From: Eudorina sp. 2006-703-Eu-15 | Taxonomy: Eukaryota; Chlorophyta; Chlorophyceae; Chlamydomonadales; Volvocaceae | Length of the DNA: 64,000 bases | NCBI GenBank assembly: GCA_003117195.1 | Contig: BDSI01000169.1 | Coordinates: forward strand, 62,001 to 126,000 | Direction: 5' to 3' | Shown here: positions 35,402 to 48,062 of the stretch, piece by piece | Numbering within the stretch: position 1 is the first letter of the stretch | Layout of the letters: each line of letters begins with the position of its first letter | Program-made: the position numbers and the translations under genes | The notes under the pieces: generated by a model | Databases searched by the model: none | The model's input: the letters and a program-made list of their open reading frames with translations, nothing else | What the model was told of the DNA's origin: nothing

Positions 35402-38400
35402 ATGACGCCTCGCAAATGCGTACTCTCGTTGATTTTATTTGTTTGTTCTGCAATGGGTGATCCGCCTCCCGCGCCTAACCCGCCTGCGAATATCACAACA
35501 GGTACTTGATAGAATGTCCATAGCACTTAAGACAAATTTATGTTGGCAAAGTCGTTGGGGGAGAATTACTGGCGGGGCGATTCTCACATCGGTTCCGTCC
35601 AGGAAGTCAGGTTGCAGGCATTGTGAACTCTTTGAGAATAACAAGACCCTGCGGGACGGGTTCTCGGTTCTCACACTTGCTGTTGCTGGGTATGTACCTG
35701 CAAGACGTTGCCACCCTGCCAACCCGTTTCGCCGCCGCAGCGACGGCCATGTTCCGCATCCGCTCTCCCGTCTACGTCCCGTCACCGAAGAAGCGACCGT
35801 GGCTTCCACCCCCCCGGCGCTCCCCGCCCAAGCGACCGCCGCCGCCCAAACTAATCATCGTCCCATGCCCCCACAAGAAGTCGCCGCCGCCACACCACCA
35901 CCGTCCTCCACCTCCACGGCATCGTTCACCGCCGCCTCGTCCACAGCCTCGCCCACCACCTCGCCCGCCTTCGCCCCGCCCGCCGCGCCCGCCATCGCCT
36001 CGGCCCCCTCCTCGTCCTCCTCTTCCTCCTCCTCCCCTCCCACCGCCAGTGCTCCTCCCCGAGGATAATGTTGAGTTACAAATCGTGTGCCCCCTCATCG
36101 TGGACGCGAACATGACCCGCAAGGACCCCATGTGCAACACCCCTATCGGCACTTTGGCGAAGGACAAGGCCGCGCTGGACTTGATCGTGAGTCCACCACA
36201 TGAACCGCCGACCGTGGGGTGTTGGGGAGCTGGCGGTGGCGCTGGGGGTCGGCGGTTGCGGCTGCGCACTTGGTGGACTGCTGAAGCAGTCGTGGCACAC
36301 ACATGTGTCTACATAAAACACACATGATCACAGTGGTCTCCAGTGGCAGTCGCCTTCACAAAGAAAGGGGAGTCAGATGCCGTGCCCTGATGCCCAGAAC
36401 TGGCTTTAGGACTATCAAAAGGGGGGTTGTTACGGACCGCATGCTTTCAACCCACCGGCCCGGCGGCTCGTCGCCGGCAGTGCCCAATCGACCCGGTGGT
36501 CAGGCCGTGTTGGCCGCATGCGGGCGGTGCTGCTCCTGGTGCTACTCAATCCAAGCCGGGCTCGGTCAGCCGGCCTAGGTACGGCAACCGACCTAGGTAC
36601 GGCAGCTTAACGACATAAGTACGGCAACCGTTGATTTTTATGTATGCCTTGTTCCGGACTGCTGCTGTGCAGAATAAGCTCAACATCATGAGCGGCGACA
36701 TCGCCAGAGTGACACTGTCCGGCAGGCAGCCCTCCAGGAGGCGCGCTCTCCAGGAGGGGCCGACGGAATACACCTTGCTGGACGCTGACTTCAGCATCAA
36801 CCCGGGACGGGGGAAAGAGGTGTGTGGGGGCGGGGGGGGGCCGGGGGGGCCGGGCTGTTTCGGTACAGTACCGGGGAGAGCGATTTTGGAGAGACCGGCT
36901 GAGCCGTATCCCGCCTTCGTGTAGGGCGTCCTTGGATCACGACCTGGGCTGCTGTGAGTGCCGCCAGCAAGCGCCTCGTCCTAAGAGCTGCTCCTTCAAC
37001 GACGACCGCACTTTCGACCCGTTCCCGGTCAAACCCTGTTACCGTACTCTCCCGGCATGACACTGCCCATCGACGTGCACCGCTGTACGTTGCGCCATCC
37101 AGATCTACACGGGGACGACCATCGAGCTGACCACCATCGTCTTCACCCTGGACTTCTTGGACTGCGTGCCGGACGGAGAGAGCACACACGGATGGCGGTC
37201 TATACCTACATCTGAGGCGAGTTCATGATGTGCACCTCCCTGAGAAGCCCGGGGGCGTAATTTGTGGGGCTTCGGCAGGTTTCCTGGGGGATGGGGTGGG
37301 GTGGGGTGGGGTGGAATTGCGGGACGGCGGACGGCTGCCGGGGGTCACGAAGCAGCCATGATGAAGTGAACATGACTGACCGCAGCACCGTGCGCATCGG
37401 ACTGCGGCTTCGGGTCCTGGGCTTTAATGTGGGACAGCAGGTAGGGAGCATGCCTGGAATTGTGGTGGCGATGCTTCGTTGCCAGGTTTGAACCGACGAA
37501 CAAATGTCCTTCATGTTGTGAACCGATATTGCCGCAGTTGCCCAGCGCGCTCTTCAACACCAGCAGCCTGCCCAACAACCTCCAGGTGGGGGCCATCCAG
37601 GGCAGGGCAGGGTGGCCGTAGCGCAGTGTACCGGGTGCGGCATATGGCCGGGAGCTGGTACTCCTGCCAGTTGCCGGATGATCCGTACCAGGGTGGGGTC
37701 CGTCGCGCCGTCCGTCGGGGTCCTCCATCCGCCAGAGCCTGCCGCCCGGAGGACTGGGTAACTCCGCGTGGCTTGGATGGATGGATGGATGGATCTGCGC
37801 GGGAACCGGGAAGGGATTAGGAGATGTGCGGTCTGCTCGCGGGGCTCGGATGTGTGACGGCGGTCGCGACCTGCTGCCGAACACCCCTGCGCCGCCGCCC
37901 GATGCCATACCGTGCCATGCACGAGGCCACCCGATCGGCAATGTCGTTTGGTGCCAGGGTGGGAACAGAACCCGAGCCGTGAGAGCGGCGAGAAGCACAG
38001 TCCAGCGGAGCAGGCGGTGCCAGGGTGTACCGTATGCGTGTGGTGAACGAACCCGTCAGTCGATGTTCCCCTGCCGAGGGGCGGTGCTGCACTACCCAGT
38101 GGTGTTTCTTGGTGTTCTCGCGTGGGCATCGCAGAACTACTACCGTACATGTTTCTACAACAAGGCTCGATTGAGTACCAACAACATCTTCATTATCAAG
38201 GAGCCCATCAGTATCAAGTGCAACGGAACTCTTCAGCGGATGAACATGTCTAATGTGACGTATAACAGCGCCGTCTCGTGCGGCACAGAGGAGCAGCAGT
38301 CCTGGGAGGCGCAAGCGGAGGAGCAGGCTGGCATGGTACGGGAGAACTTAAGCATGGGGGAGGGCGGGCGCGGTCTTCGGGACATCTTGGGGCTTGGGGC

Positions 38401-41400
38401 TAGCCATTACTCGCCAGCCACTACTCGCTAGCCACTACTACCTGGGTATCCGGCTGAGCTCGCCCAAGCGCGTCCGGCCTGCAAAAAGGTCGGCTACCCC
38501 CTCGAGATATTCGGCTGAGGAGCCCGGCTGTTGGTGGCGGGCCTCGGGCAATGCCGTCAATTGCGCCCACCTGCCCCCTCCGCCCCTCGTTCCCGTGGTC
38601 TGTCTCCCCCCCTACCCCGCCCCCCTACCCCCGCGCATGCAGCTGGCAGAGGGCGACCCCGCGCTGATGGAGGCACTCAAGCGCACCCCCCGCCGCCGCC
38701 ACATCTACATCCTGCCCCCCAACGTCCCCTGCCTGTGGGCTGGCTACGCCGACGTCACCTGCACTTCGTACATCTGCTATGCGTAGGTGCCGTACGTGCC
38801 AGCCAATATGTCGTACATCCGTACAGCACCGATCTGCTGTTGTGCGCTGCGGCATTAGCTTTTGCCGCTTTGCCCGTTTATGACACGCGTGTCCGTGTGC
38901 CTGGGGATACAGTAGGTCGCCGCGCGTTGCTGATGAGACCCGGGGAAACCGGCAGCCGTGCACATGCCGTGCACATGCCGTGCACATGCCGTGCAGCCGA
39001 CCCATGAGAATCATGAATGGACCCGCCAGTGCTCCCCATGCAGGCAGGGCTGCCTACATGGGTCCTTGGCTGCTCATCTGCCCATCGCTGCAGGTTCGTG
39101 AAGGCACAGGCCGCCACCTCGCTCAACATGACGGACCTGCACGTCATGATGCACGAGTCCATGCACAACTTCGGGCTGGAGCATGCCGCCACGTACGTCG
39201 GGTGCTGCTGGGGTCACACAGCGCAGCGTACTGCCGCACAGCGGCTCGCATGCCGGCCGGCCGGCCGGCCGGTCGCATTCTAGGTTACGTACTGCACGCC
39301 CCCGTCCCTGTGGACCACGCTGTGGATCCGTCTTTTATCTGGCGGGCCCCGCTCACAAGTTGGACCCGCCGTTACGGTGGCGGATTAATAATTATTATAT
39401 ATATAATTATATATATAATAATTATTAATCCGCCACCGTATATTATATAATAATTATATAATATACGGTGGCGGATTAATAATTATGTAATTATTATATA
39501 TACATAATAATGTAATTATGTAATTATTATATATACATAATAATATTATATTTATTATTATTTTATATTATATATAATTAATATAAAGGTTATCCAGGTA
39601 AGGGGGTCACTTCGATCCCGCGACGGTGTGCCGAACATATGTCGTGGCGCTGCGCGCGGCGGCGGCTTAGCTCGCTGGCTGGCTGGCGAGGGGTGTGTCT
39701 TGCGGAGGGGGAGCAGATGCGCCGCGGGTCCACCGCGGCCCGCAGGAACGTTCGTGTGTGTTTCGTCAGATCGTCACCTTCCATGCATCGCATCGCCAGC
39801 GCGCAAGTCGCCCGGCGGACCGGGTCATATGTACGGTATGTTATGCGCCTATGCACGGTGCATGGTCCTAGTCGGCAGTGCGCCTTGCAAGCCGTGCCCG
39901 ACCAGCCGTCCCGCCGGCGGGGCCCGCCGTGGGTTTTCGAGCATGCTGTGGGCCGACTGCTGCCCCTTACCGCGCATCGTCCCACAGGCCGCTGGACGTG
40001 TACGGCGACCCAACAGACGTCATGGGTAACTTCTTTAACCGGAATGGCCTCCTCTGCCCGAGCGCACCGCAGATGTGAGTTGCGCTGTTGGGGTTGCACC
40101 GTTCCATGTCAATTACCGGACTGCGGCGGCTCTCAGGGCGGATGACAGGTGTTGCGTGCGTGGTCGTGCGGGCGAGGCAGTGAACCCCATATGAACCCCA
40201 ACGTTCGTTCGTTCGTTCGTTCGTTCGTTCATTCATTCATTCATTCATTCATTCATTCATTCATTCATTCATTCATTCATTCATTCATTCATTCATTCAT
40301 TCATTCATTCATTCATTCATTCATTCATTCATTCATTCATTCATTCATTCATTCATTCATTCATTCATTCATTCATTCATTCATTCATTCATTCATTCAT
40401 TCATTCATTCATTCATTCATTCATTCATTTGTACGCTCAGCTATTGAGGCGCGGCCGCAGCAATCGTGCATTATTTCGTTCGAATGTTCCCACCAGGGAA
40501 GGGTTCACCCGCAGTTTCGCACCGTTGATTAAATGCTGTTCGATGTCATTCCTCATTCACGCAGGTACCGAATCGGCATGGCGACGCCGCTCAAGGCAAC
40601 GAACTCGGACAAAAATGGGACGTACGGCAGGTTAACATCGTCCAACTTTACGAGCGGTCCGGTAACGCTGACCATACCCGCCGCCTATATGCGGGACGAT
40701 AACATGGTACGGCGTCTCGGCAGTAGTCCTATCACGATATCCGCCCCGATTGATCGATTGCAAATTTGCAATGGCTGACTGGGATGCCGCACACACTCAT
40801 ACCGCCCGTCCTCGCCGCCCCCGTCCCTGCCGCCCCCTAGAGGCGATGATGGTGTGCGGGCACCGACCCGCAAGGCGCTCCTTGCGCTCGCTCTCATGGC
40901 CCTACGCCGTTTCGCAAACCATGCCATTCAAACCAACAAGGTCCAGCAGCCTCCATTCGTCCTGCGTTTCTATCTCGTCCTGACGCCCCACGCCTCCCGA
41001 CGTCCTCCTACTCCTCACCCCAAAACACACAAATTGGGGTGTTTGGGTCCTCCGCCGCGACGCAGGTGATCGTCAACCTGAACCGCAAGAACGCGGCCGA
41101 CACCTCCAACCTGACCACGGTGCCCATCATCTACATCAGCTACCGCGTGGGCAAGGCCGACAAATGGGGCTTCGACAGCGCGCTCACCTACCCGCAGAAC
41201 GCCAGCGTGCTGATCCACCTGTACAACGGCGCCCAGAGCGAGACCGAGTCGATCGGCGTGAGGCCTGTGTTCGTGGGCAACATCACGGTGAACGAGACGT
41301 GGAACAGCGACCCCACCATCGATTACAAAGACGAGCGGTTCGGGTTCCTGGTGGTAAAGGTGCTGTCCTCCAACGCCACGCAAGCCACCGTCAGCATCTG

Positions 41401-42326
41401 CCAGGGCATCTCCCGGGTGGAGGAGGACTGCCAGGGGGCGACCAGCGACCGAGACGACGACTGCAACGGCTTCACGGACCGATGCGACCCCTGGTGTGTG
41501 CCGTTGACGTCACGGAAGAAGAGTTGGAACTGCCCGCCCTGGACCGGGTAAGGATGGGCTCATACGGGAGGGAGGGAGGGAGTTAAATTGAGAAAAAAAG
41601 GGAGGGAGGGAGGGTTCGGAGGGTTTTATGGGTCGGAGTGGAGGGGATTCACAATGAGTACGGGGATCCGCTGCATGGCAGCGCCGGGGGGTCGCCCACC
41701 CACATACGGAACCGTACCGCACGCTGCACCGGCAGGCTAGGGCGGGTGATGCACGGGGGGCTGGGGCGGCACAGGGGGTGCACCGGGCTGCCGGGTTTTC
41801 TCCCGCCGGCCGAGGCGCGCCCGACCCTGCCTGCCGCCCCGCCGCCTGCCGGGATCCATTCTTCGGCACACGGCTGAATCCATGAATGTGCATGGCGTCC
41901 TCGTGATTGTTGTCGCGCGTGACATGCGCTGGAGGGGCTGGAGGGACGTTGCTTTGCTCGGTCTGTGCGCAGCGGTGACGGTAAACCAGGGCGCAGTCGG
42001 GTATGGCCCGTGACCTGACTCTGCCTGCATGACAGTCGGGTGTGGGCGTGTGACCCGTGGGACCCCGGGCGCCGCCGGACATCGTCACCGATTGGCCTCT
42101 CGTGAGTTCCCGGGTCCCGGGTCGCGGGTGCTCCTCCCTCGTGCGTTCGGAGAAGAGACCCGCCCGACTCAACCCAAGGACCAAAACACACTTACCGTAA
42201 TGACCTCCCTCGTGTGTGTGCTCCTCGCTCAGGCCCGTCCGGTTGATCTACCCGGACCTGCCCAAGAGCAATAGTGCACCCCGGACGGCTGCGCCGCCCC
42301 CTCGCACGGGACCGGACGTGCGGTGA
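35402..42326 (+). CDS. Secreted M11 (gametolysin-type) metalloprotease with hydroxyproline-rich hinge
   Basis: Exons joining in frame: 35402-35501, 35705-36186, 36673-36819, 37103-37197, 37386-37440, 37538-37585, 38135-38335, 38643-38782, 39094-39192, 39988-40074, 40565-40706, 41066-41493, 42233-42326 (about 705 aa). A signal peptide (MTPRKCVLSLILFVCSAMG) leads into a Pro-rich PPPR/SPRP region, about residues 60-145, like volvocine wall glycoproteins. The zinc motif HESMHNFGLEH at residues 443-453 matches HExxHxxGxxH of peptidase M11, followed by DPTDVMGN, the Met-turn segment. Family members digest the extracellular matrix during mating or wounding. Exon 12 ends in an Asp-rich DRDDDCNG calcium-like motif. 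Alternatively exon 12 continues to a stop at 41551. The small exons 37103-37197 and 37386-37440 use a weak donor and are tentative. Several N-glycosylation sequons are present. Confidence 0.9.
39373..39560. repeat. Perfect 68-bp palindrome and AT-rich repeat element in M11 intron
   Basis: Bases 39373-39440 equal their own reverse complement at all 34 pairs, each arm starting tacggtggcggattaataat. A third copy of the arm, in the first orientation, begins at 39464; between the second and third copies 39434-39472 is again palindromic apart from one central base. So the same end sequence occurs as plus, minus, plus. The element continues as AT-only repeats (gtaattattatatatacataataat twice) to about 39590. 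It lies in the intron 39193-39987. Confidence 0.85.
40203..40430 (+). repeat. Tetranucleotide array (GTTC)n(ATTC)n
   Basis: Six gttc units switch to about fifty perfect attc units, 228 bases in all, in the intron 40075-40564 of the M11 gene. It produces a spurious HSFI-repeat reading frame. Confidence 0.95.
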
Positions 42327-43573
42327 GCCACTGGCTCTCTGCCCTAGCTAGTGCTTTTGGGCCGTGGGGTAGGATCTTAAGAGATGCAGGCCAAAGGCCA
42401 AACGCGCGTCTCTTGGGTAGCTGCTGGGCGACGTCGACGTCTTTCGGCATTCCCACTTGCGGCCGCAGCAACCTGGTATGCGATAGAGGAACTTGGGGCG
42501 GGCCATTGTCGCGTCAAGAGCCGCACGCCGCTGCCCAGATCGGCAGCCTGATGAGGATTCATTCGCGTGCGACGTGGCCAACTGCTGGCAACGGTCAGCC
42601 AAACCCAAACAGCGCATTGTGGATCCGGATTTTGCGGGTGGCTGATATCACGCACCAGGCAGGTAGACCCGCACCAGTTACGGGAAGGGTGCGCGCCTAA
42701 CCCCACGGGTGTCGGTGTGGTCCGCCCCACGTCTACAGCTGTGTCGGGAGCGTGTGCGGCCACCGGGGGTTGCGAGTCCAGCGGACGATTGGTTGCGCTT
42801 TTTGCCAAGAAGTAAATAAGCGGGGTGTCGCGGGGAAGGGTATGGAAGACGGCGGGGCGCCTCGCGCCCCACGCTACAAAGCGGGCTACTGACGAGCTGG
42901 AAAGCTACACTAGCATGGCACAGGAGTTTGGAGACGTGGTTGCAGTTATGTTCCTCGGCATCTGAGTTTTGGGCCGCACGAGGCCCTCCATTGTGAGCTC
43001 TCCGTGCTACCCTGCCGACGTTCGGTGTCCGCACCGAGTGAGTGACGAGCCAATGTAGCCATTAGGGTTTTGCGATCGAGGATGTCGCGTCGTTCCCAGG
43101 ATTAAGTAGCAAGACATCGGATGAGGCCCCTACGCGCACCGACCCGGGCCTGCTGATCCCGGGACTGCTGATCCCGGGACTGCTGATCCCGGGCCTGCTG
43201 ATCCCGGGACTGCTGATCCCGGGACTGCTGATCCCGGGACTGCTGATCCCGGGGCGCAGCATTGGTGGCCGATGGAGGGCATGGTCTGTATGTTTCCGTC
43301 ATCGCGTGTTCTTGCGGCCTGGTGACAAGGCGTATCCAGCCTTCCACAGCTCCGGCCACGCCACACCACCCCAGTATCACATCCGCCATGGTCACGCCTC
43401 AATCACCCATGTCTGCCTCAAGGTGTCGCACTGGCCACGGGATAGGCAAGGGCGAAGACGTTCATCCATGCACCGTTCCGAGGGGAACACCCCAGCAACA
43501 GACGGCCCTCATAACCAACAAGCTAGCTACCCACGGCATTGAGTTTGCCAAGAGCATGCCTCAGAATGTGTGA
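42327..43573. other. Intergenic region with minisatellite
   Basis: No gene recognised. Holds the 15-bp minisatellite at 43145-43252. Short frames on both strands lack motifs. Confidence 0.5.
43145..43252 (+). repeat. 15-bp minisatellite, about seven units
   Basis: Units of gggactgctgatccc, two of them with a C for A (gggcctgctgatccc). Identical in unit and phase to 30611-30655 inside a ZRANB3-like intron 12.5 kb away. The unit junction contains the palindrome gatcccggga-like core. Confidence 0.9.
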
Positions 43574-43867
43574 TCAACCGCTTGAGCTTGGATAATTATT
43601 GATGTTGATTATTATGGTTTGCGGCGGCGCAGCAGTAGGCACTGGCGCCGCCGCCGCCGCAGGAGACGCAGCAGCTGCGCCGCCGTCGCCACCACCACCG
43701 CCACTGGCCCCCCCGCCCGCTGCGCTGCTGTCACTGCTGCCACCGCTGCTTGCAGCAGCAGGGGGTTGCGGATCCGCGCCGGCTGCCGGGCCCCCCGTCC
43801 TGGTGGCCACTACGGTGGTGGTCACACCCGAGGGTGAGGTGCGGACCGAGGTGTAGCGACAGATCAC
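43574..43867 (-). CDS. Terminal exon of an unrecognised secreted or repeat-rich protein (TIIININN copy 1)
   Basis: From a CAG acceptor at 43868 the minus strand encodes VICRYTSVRTSPSGV, then a Ser/Gly/Ala-rich linker and QTIIININNYPSSSG before the stop at 43574 (97 aa). The plus-strand exon 48063-48620 starts similarly (ITCSYSLNRPNYKLQV) and carries the same PPxTIIININNxPS segment, so the two are paralogous. I could not find upstream exons with a domain on the minus strand between 43.9 and 47 kb; it may be a fragment. Family unknown. Confidence 0.4.
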   Translation of the reverse strand: MICRYTSVRTSPSGVTTTVVATRTGGPAAGADPQPPAAASSGGSSDSSAAGGGASGGGGGDGGAAAASPAAAAAPVPTAAPPQTIIININNYPSSSG

Positions 43868-46800
43868 CTGATGGGCCGGGGAGGGGGTGAGGGGTGGAGG
43901 GGCGCCGCAGGGGCACGGGGGGCGACAAGGCAATCGACCGAGTGCAGCTTGGGGCAGTGCTTTGGTGCTAGGCGGACGTGCGCCCTCTTTGGACCCCAAG
44001 CCGGGCTGCTGCGCCGCGTGCAGGCAGGCGCACCCCCGCCTCCAACCAGTCCCGAGAGTGCCCCGCAGTGTAATGGTGCGGGGCGGCTTCGCTGTATTAC
44101 CAGTGGCGCAGTGGGGCGCTGGGGCTGCGCCGAGATTGTGTTTCTGGCACGTCACGGGCCGCGCCCAGCTCAGCCCGGTGGGTGCATTGCGGTGTCGTGA
44201 TCGATCTGGGTGGCCTGTGTCCATCAGCGGCATACGAGGCTCAGAGTCTATGAGATGACTGGAAAGTGGATTTGCGACCTCTTGATCTCACACACGCCAT
44301 GTACGGCAGGTGTTGCCGTGCAGAGTCCATTCCGTGAGAGGCAGTTAGCCCGCCAGCCGTGAGCCCGTTTGGGGTTCCGCTGATGCCTTCATACCATCAC
44401 CGGCAGGTAGGGTTGGGAGCTCGCACATACAAGCAGCGGCAGCGGACGCGAAGAATGAATGAGTCGCCCGCGAGGGATCCTAAATTTCCCGATGCAACGA
44501 CGCGCTCCGTTGGCAAACAAGTCGTGCTCGCACTCACCCCCGGCAACCTGCACGGTCCCAGCAGCTTCCGCATGGTGCGAGATGATGATGTCCCGCAATC
44601 CCCAACCGCCACCTGAGGAGCCCGCAGCAGGTGCCGGGCGCTCGGGTCAGGGGCTGCATCGCCCTCTGCGGCAGCACCGCACGGGAGCGGAGGGGTTGGT
44701 TGCCTTGCCCCGGGTCGTTTGCAGCGCTGCCGACGTCATCAATTGATACGTTTGGCACAGGCCCGGGTAGACGTGAGCAACCAAGTCCGAAACCCAAGCT
44801 TTTTGTTCTGGGCTGACACGTCCCGCCATGTGGCGATGGGGGCAGGGGGCATCGGGAGAGGGGCGTGGACAGGGCGCGAAAACGGTGTGAGATGTTTTGG
44901 GCAACCTTTTTGCGGTGATGAATGGGTCAAAACAACAAATCCATTATCATCACCACCGGTTCGAGTCCAGCTGTCAGCGCGTCTTGGTCGTTTTTCACCT
45001 AGTGGAGTGTTCGGAGTGCCGGGAGGCGCACGTGTGATATCTGCAGATATCTGCGCTCACCACCTTGCCGCCACGGCAGCTGTTCCGGCCCCGGCCATCT
45101 AGCTGCTGAGGCGGCTGGACTCCTGCCACCGAGGAGGTCACCCGGAAACAGCAGCAGCAGCAGCAGCAGCCCCTGCCCCTGCCTCACAGCCCACGGCTGC
45201 TGCCGCAGCCCCTGGAGACATGATCCTCTGACAGCGTTGGCGGTGGCGGCCATACGTCTCGAACCACCCCGAGCTGCCATATGCGCGTGGCGGGGCTGCA
45301 CGAACAATCCGCCGAAACGTCATGTGCGGTCAAGCAAGGCCGGGCCCCTCCCAGGATGGAGTGTGCGCACCTGGCAGCTGAAGGCCGCGGCTCCAGACAG
45401 GGGGATATCGGGACAGTCGTCGTGCTCTCGGATTGACTAGGTATGCACGGTTGCGTGTGTGGAGGGCAACAAGCGGATCCGTGTGTGTTCGCCCTCGCCT
45501 TGAGATTACCATCAACAGCGTTGGGTTGTGATTGGTTACCGATGACCGTACAGCGGGTCCGTTGTAACGTCATTTGTAGATATGGTCAGATCTAAAACGT
45601 CGGCAACGGCCAGCCTTGCACATTTCATCCGTTCGGTTACGTTCCAGCCTTGGTTTCCTGCATGTGCAGGATGTTGTACCGTCGCCAGGCCGGGCGTGGC
45701 ACAGCTGTGGTGCACGTACGTCGGCTCTTCGGCTCCGGAAATGTGAATTGTACGACGGAACGAGGCCTTGATTTTCTGGCATTGGCCGAAATGCATGTTG
45801 GGCGATTAGGCCTGGTGTGCGTGGAGGTCTGCGGGCCTGGTTGACGGTATGTGGCTTACTCGCTGTGCGTGGGACAGTTTCCATGCTAACCGCTTTTCCC
45901 CATGGCCACCTCAGTATGTGACCCGTGATGGATGAATGAGTCGACTGAGGACGGCGTTGAGCACAAAGCCATCGGAAGTATCCTGTGCTGACCTGTTCAA
46001 CTCGCAAATCTGTTCCAAGGATACGGTTTCCGTGAAAGTTCCGTGGTGTCCAGGGGTATCCGAAGTCGCGCGCGCGCCTGCAGGCGTCGAGCCTTTGCAT
46101 TTGGCGGGAAGCACCGCGTTCGATTTACTAAATATGCTAATTCTGCATTAATGTCTGAAATAGGTTAATAGGACGCCGGGGCCCTGCGGGACCAATTTCC
46201 ACGAGCAAGGCTCGGCAAATTAAAAGCCGACGGCCTCCGACAAGGGTCCCCTTGCGATTGCATTCAGGACAAAAATAATAGAATCTTAAAATTTACGACT
46301 CATGTAGCTGCTGCTAAGAGAGGCTCGTGTTTGGAAGCACCCGCGTGAATGATGGCCCGTCAGTCAGTCGGTCAGTCGCACCCCATCACACCCGATTTCC
46401 CGTTCCTTGACACCCTTCACCTGCAGGGCACCTTGCACTGCGTTACCATGCCTGAAACATTGCCAGCTTGTAAGTACCACGAACCGTTTTTGCGGAAATG
46501 TCGTCATGAGTAAGTGCCCTCAGGGTTGTTCTGAAATGTTAGCACTCCCACGACGGGGAACACGTACGCAAAGCTAGTATCACATATACTTCTCGCCAAC
46601 ATGATTTAGGAAATGGGAAGATTTCATTAACAGCGGCTGCATTTATTGGTATTGGAACCGTTACAAGGTGGACCCGTATCCCGACCGGGTGCCCAGATAG
46701 CTCGTGCATTTATACAAGCGACAGCGTCAATGATAAGCTGCTTGTCGCAGCCAGGGCATGGGGTAGAATCACATGCGACATGCCAAGCTGAAGGCCAACG

Positions 46801-48062
46801 AGCCGCACACTGCGGACGTGTGAAGTTACGTGCGAGAAAACATCGAGCAAGCGCACCCGGCAGCATGCTGGAATTCGCAGCAACACACCATCGCCACCCT
46901 CAGCGAACGCTGGCAAGGTGGGCGGCGGCGACCGCAGCGGTGGTTATCCCTACCCTTATCTTTGCAGCTTTACCCGTCCCAGCCAAATGCGTCGGCGCTG
47001 GATTGCCATGTGTTTCAGTCGCAGGTGCGAACGGACCCCACCATACGTGCAGTAAGACCTCTCTGACAATGCAACCGTTACAAGGTGGACACTTCGTCCA
47101 TACCGCGCGTTCCAACCTCACTGACATTAGCGCCCATAAAAAGCGAACAACGTTGCCTTCGTACACCCGTACACTTGTCGGGACGTGAGCGTTGAAGTCT
47201 CCAATTACCCAAATCACCACAAGCATACTTCGTCATGATGCTGCATGCGCCTCAACATACAGTAGTGCCTGCGCTGCTGATCTGTTGCCCATTCCCCAAC
47301 CAACCGCAGCCCCAGCAGCCGAGTCAGTGTCCTCCGCGGGGCTTGTGGGAACAGCTGACCGACCCGAACTAGGACACCGAATGGGCTTCCTGCGTGGCTT
47401 GGTGATGCGGGTCGGCACCTCTAGGCTGCAGCACCCATTGGCCGTCGGAGGGCCATATGGCGCAGCCGCCCAGCGCAGTGGCTCACCTCTGGGTCACCAC
47501 CTGGAGGTGTCATCAGGGCCGGGCAATGCGGGGGGAATCCAGACTGCCGGTGGCTTCAGCAGCGGCGATGGTGGCAGTGGCAACGGAGGCGCCGGCCCTG
47601 CTCACGGCGGCAGCCGCAGTCCCTCCCGTGATGAAAACGGGTACCACGCGGGCAGCACCGGCCGCCGGACACTGCTGAGCCCCGGATTACTCTGCCGGTC
47701 CGCGCAGGTAACGTAAGGACTGTATCGGCATCGATGACATCGCGTCCCCGTTGTGGTGACGCCTGTGAAGGTGGACCGACCGTTGGCACAGGCGGATGGG
47801 CCCAGCATGAGCGGGGTGGGCACTGAGCAGGCAGCAGGGCGAGCACAAGGCGTCACAGCACTCCGCCCTGCGCCCAACCCGTGCATGTACTCTCAACTGT
47901 GCGCTCCAGGAGGGGCCCTGCTGCGCTAATCCAGGAGCTAATCACATTCCGGCTGTAGCAGTAAGCCGTAGCGAAGCGTTACCGTACATCCAGGGGGCCA
48001 CAGCTAGACCCCAAACGGTCCATGCCACCTGTGCTGAGTGCGGGGGCCCCCGTTGCTCGCAG
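43868..48062. other. Gene-poor region between the two TIIININN exons
   Basis: No domain-bearing gene recognised. A Cys-rich plus-strand frame at about 47880-48060 (CTLNCALQEGPCC, TCAECGGPRC) runs in frame into the exon at 48063 and may be part of that gene. A 17-bp direct repeat, aaccgttacaaggtgga, occurs at about 46659 and 47078. The minus strand near 47200 encodes WVIGDFNAHV, reminiscent of LINE endonucleases, but nothing else there supports a retroelement. Confidence 0.4.

Noticed and set aside
40149..40532. HSFI-repeat protein
   Set aside because: Translation of the ATTC microsatellite inside an intron of the M11 gene.
43145..43252. Possible CRISPR-like array
   Set aside because: Units are 15 bp in direct tandem without spacers, in a eukaryotic genome; it is a minisatellite.
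44950..44975. tRNA-like B box (ggttcgagtcc)
   Set aside because: The T-stem does not pair and no A box or acceptor stem is found at the right distance.
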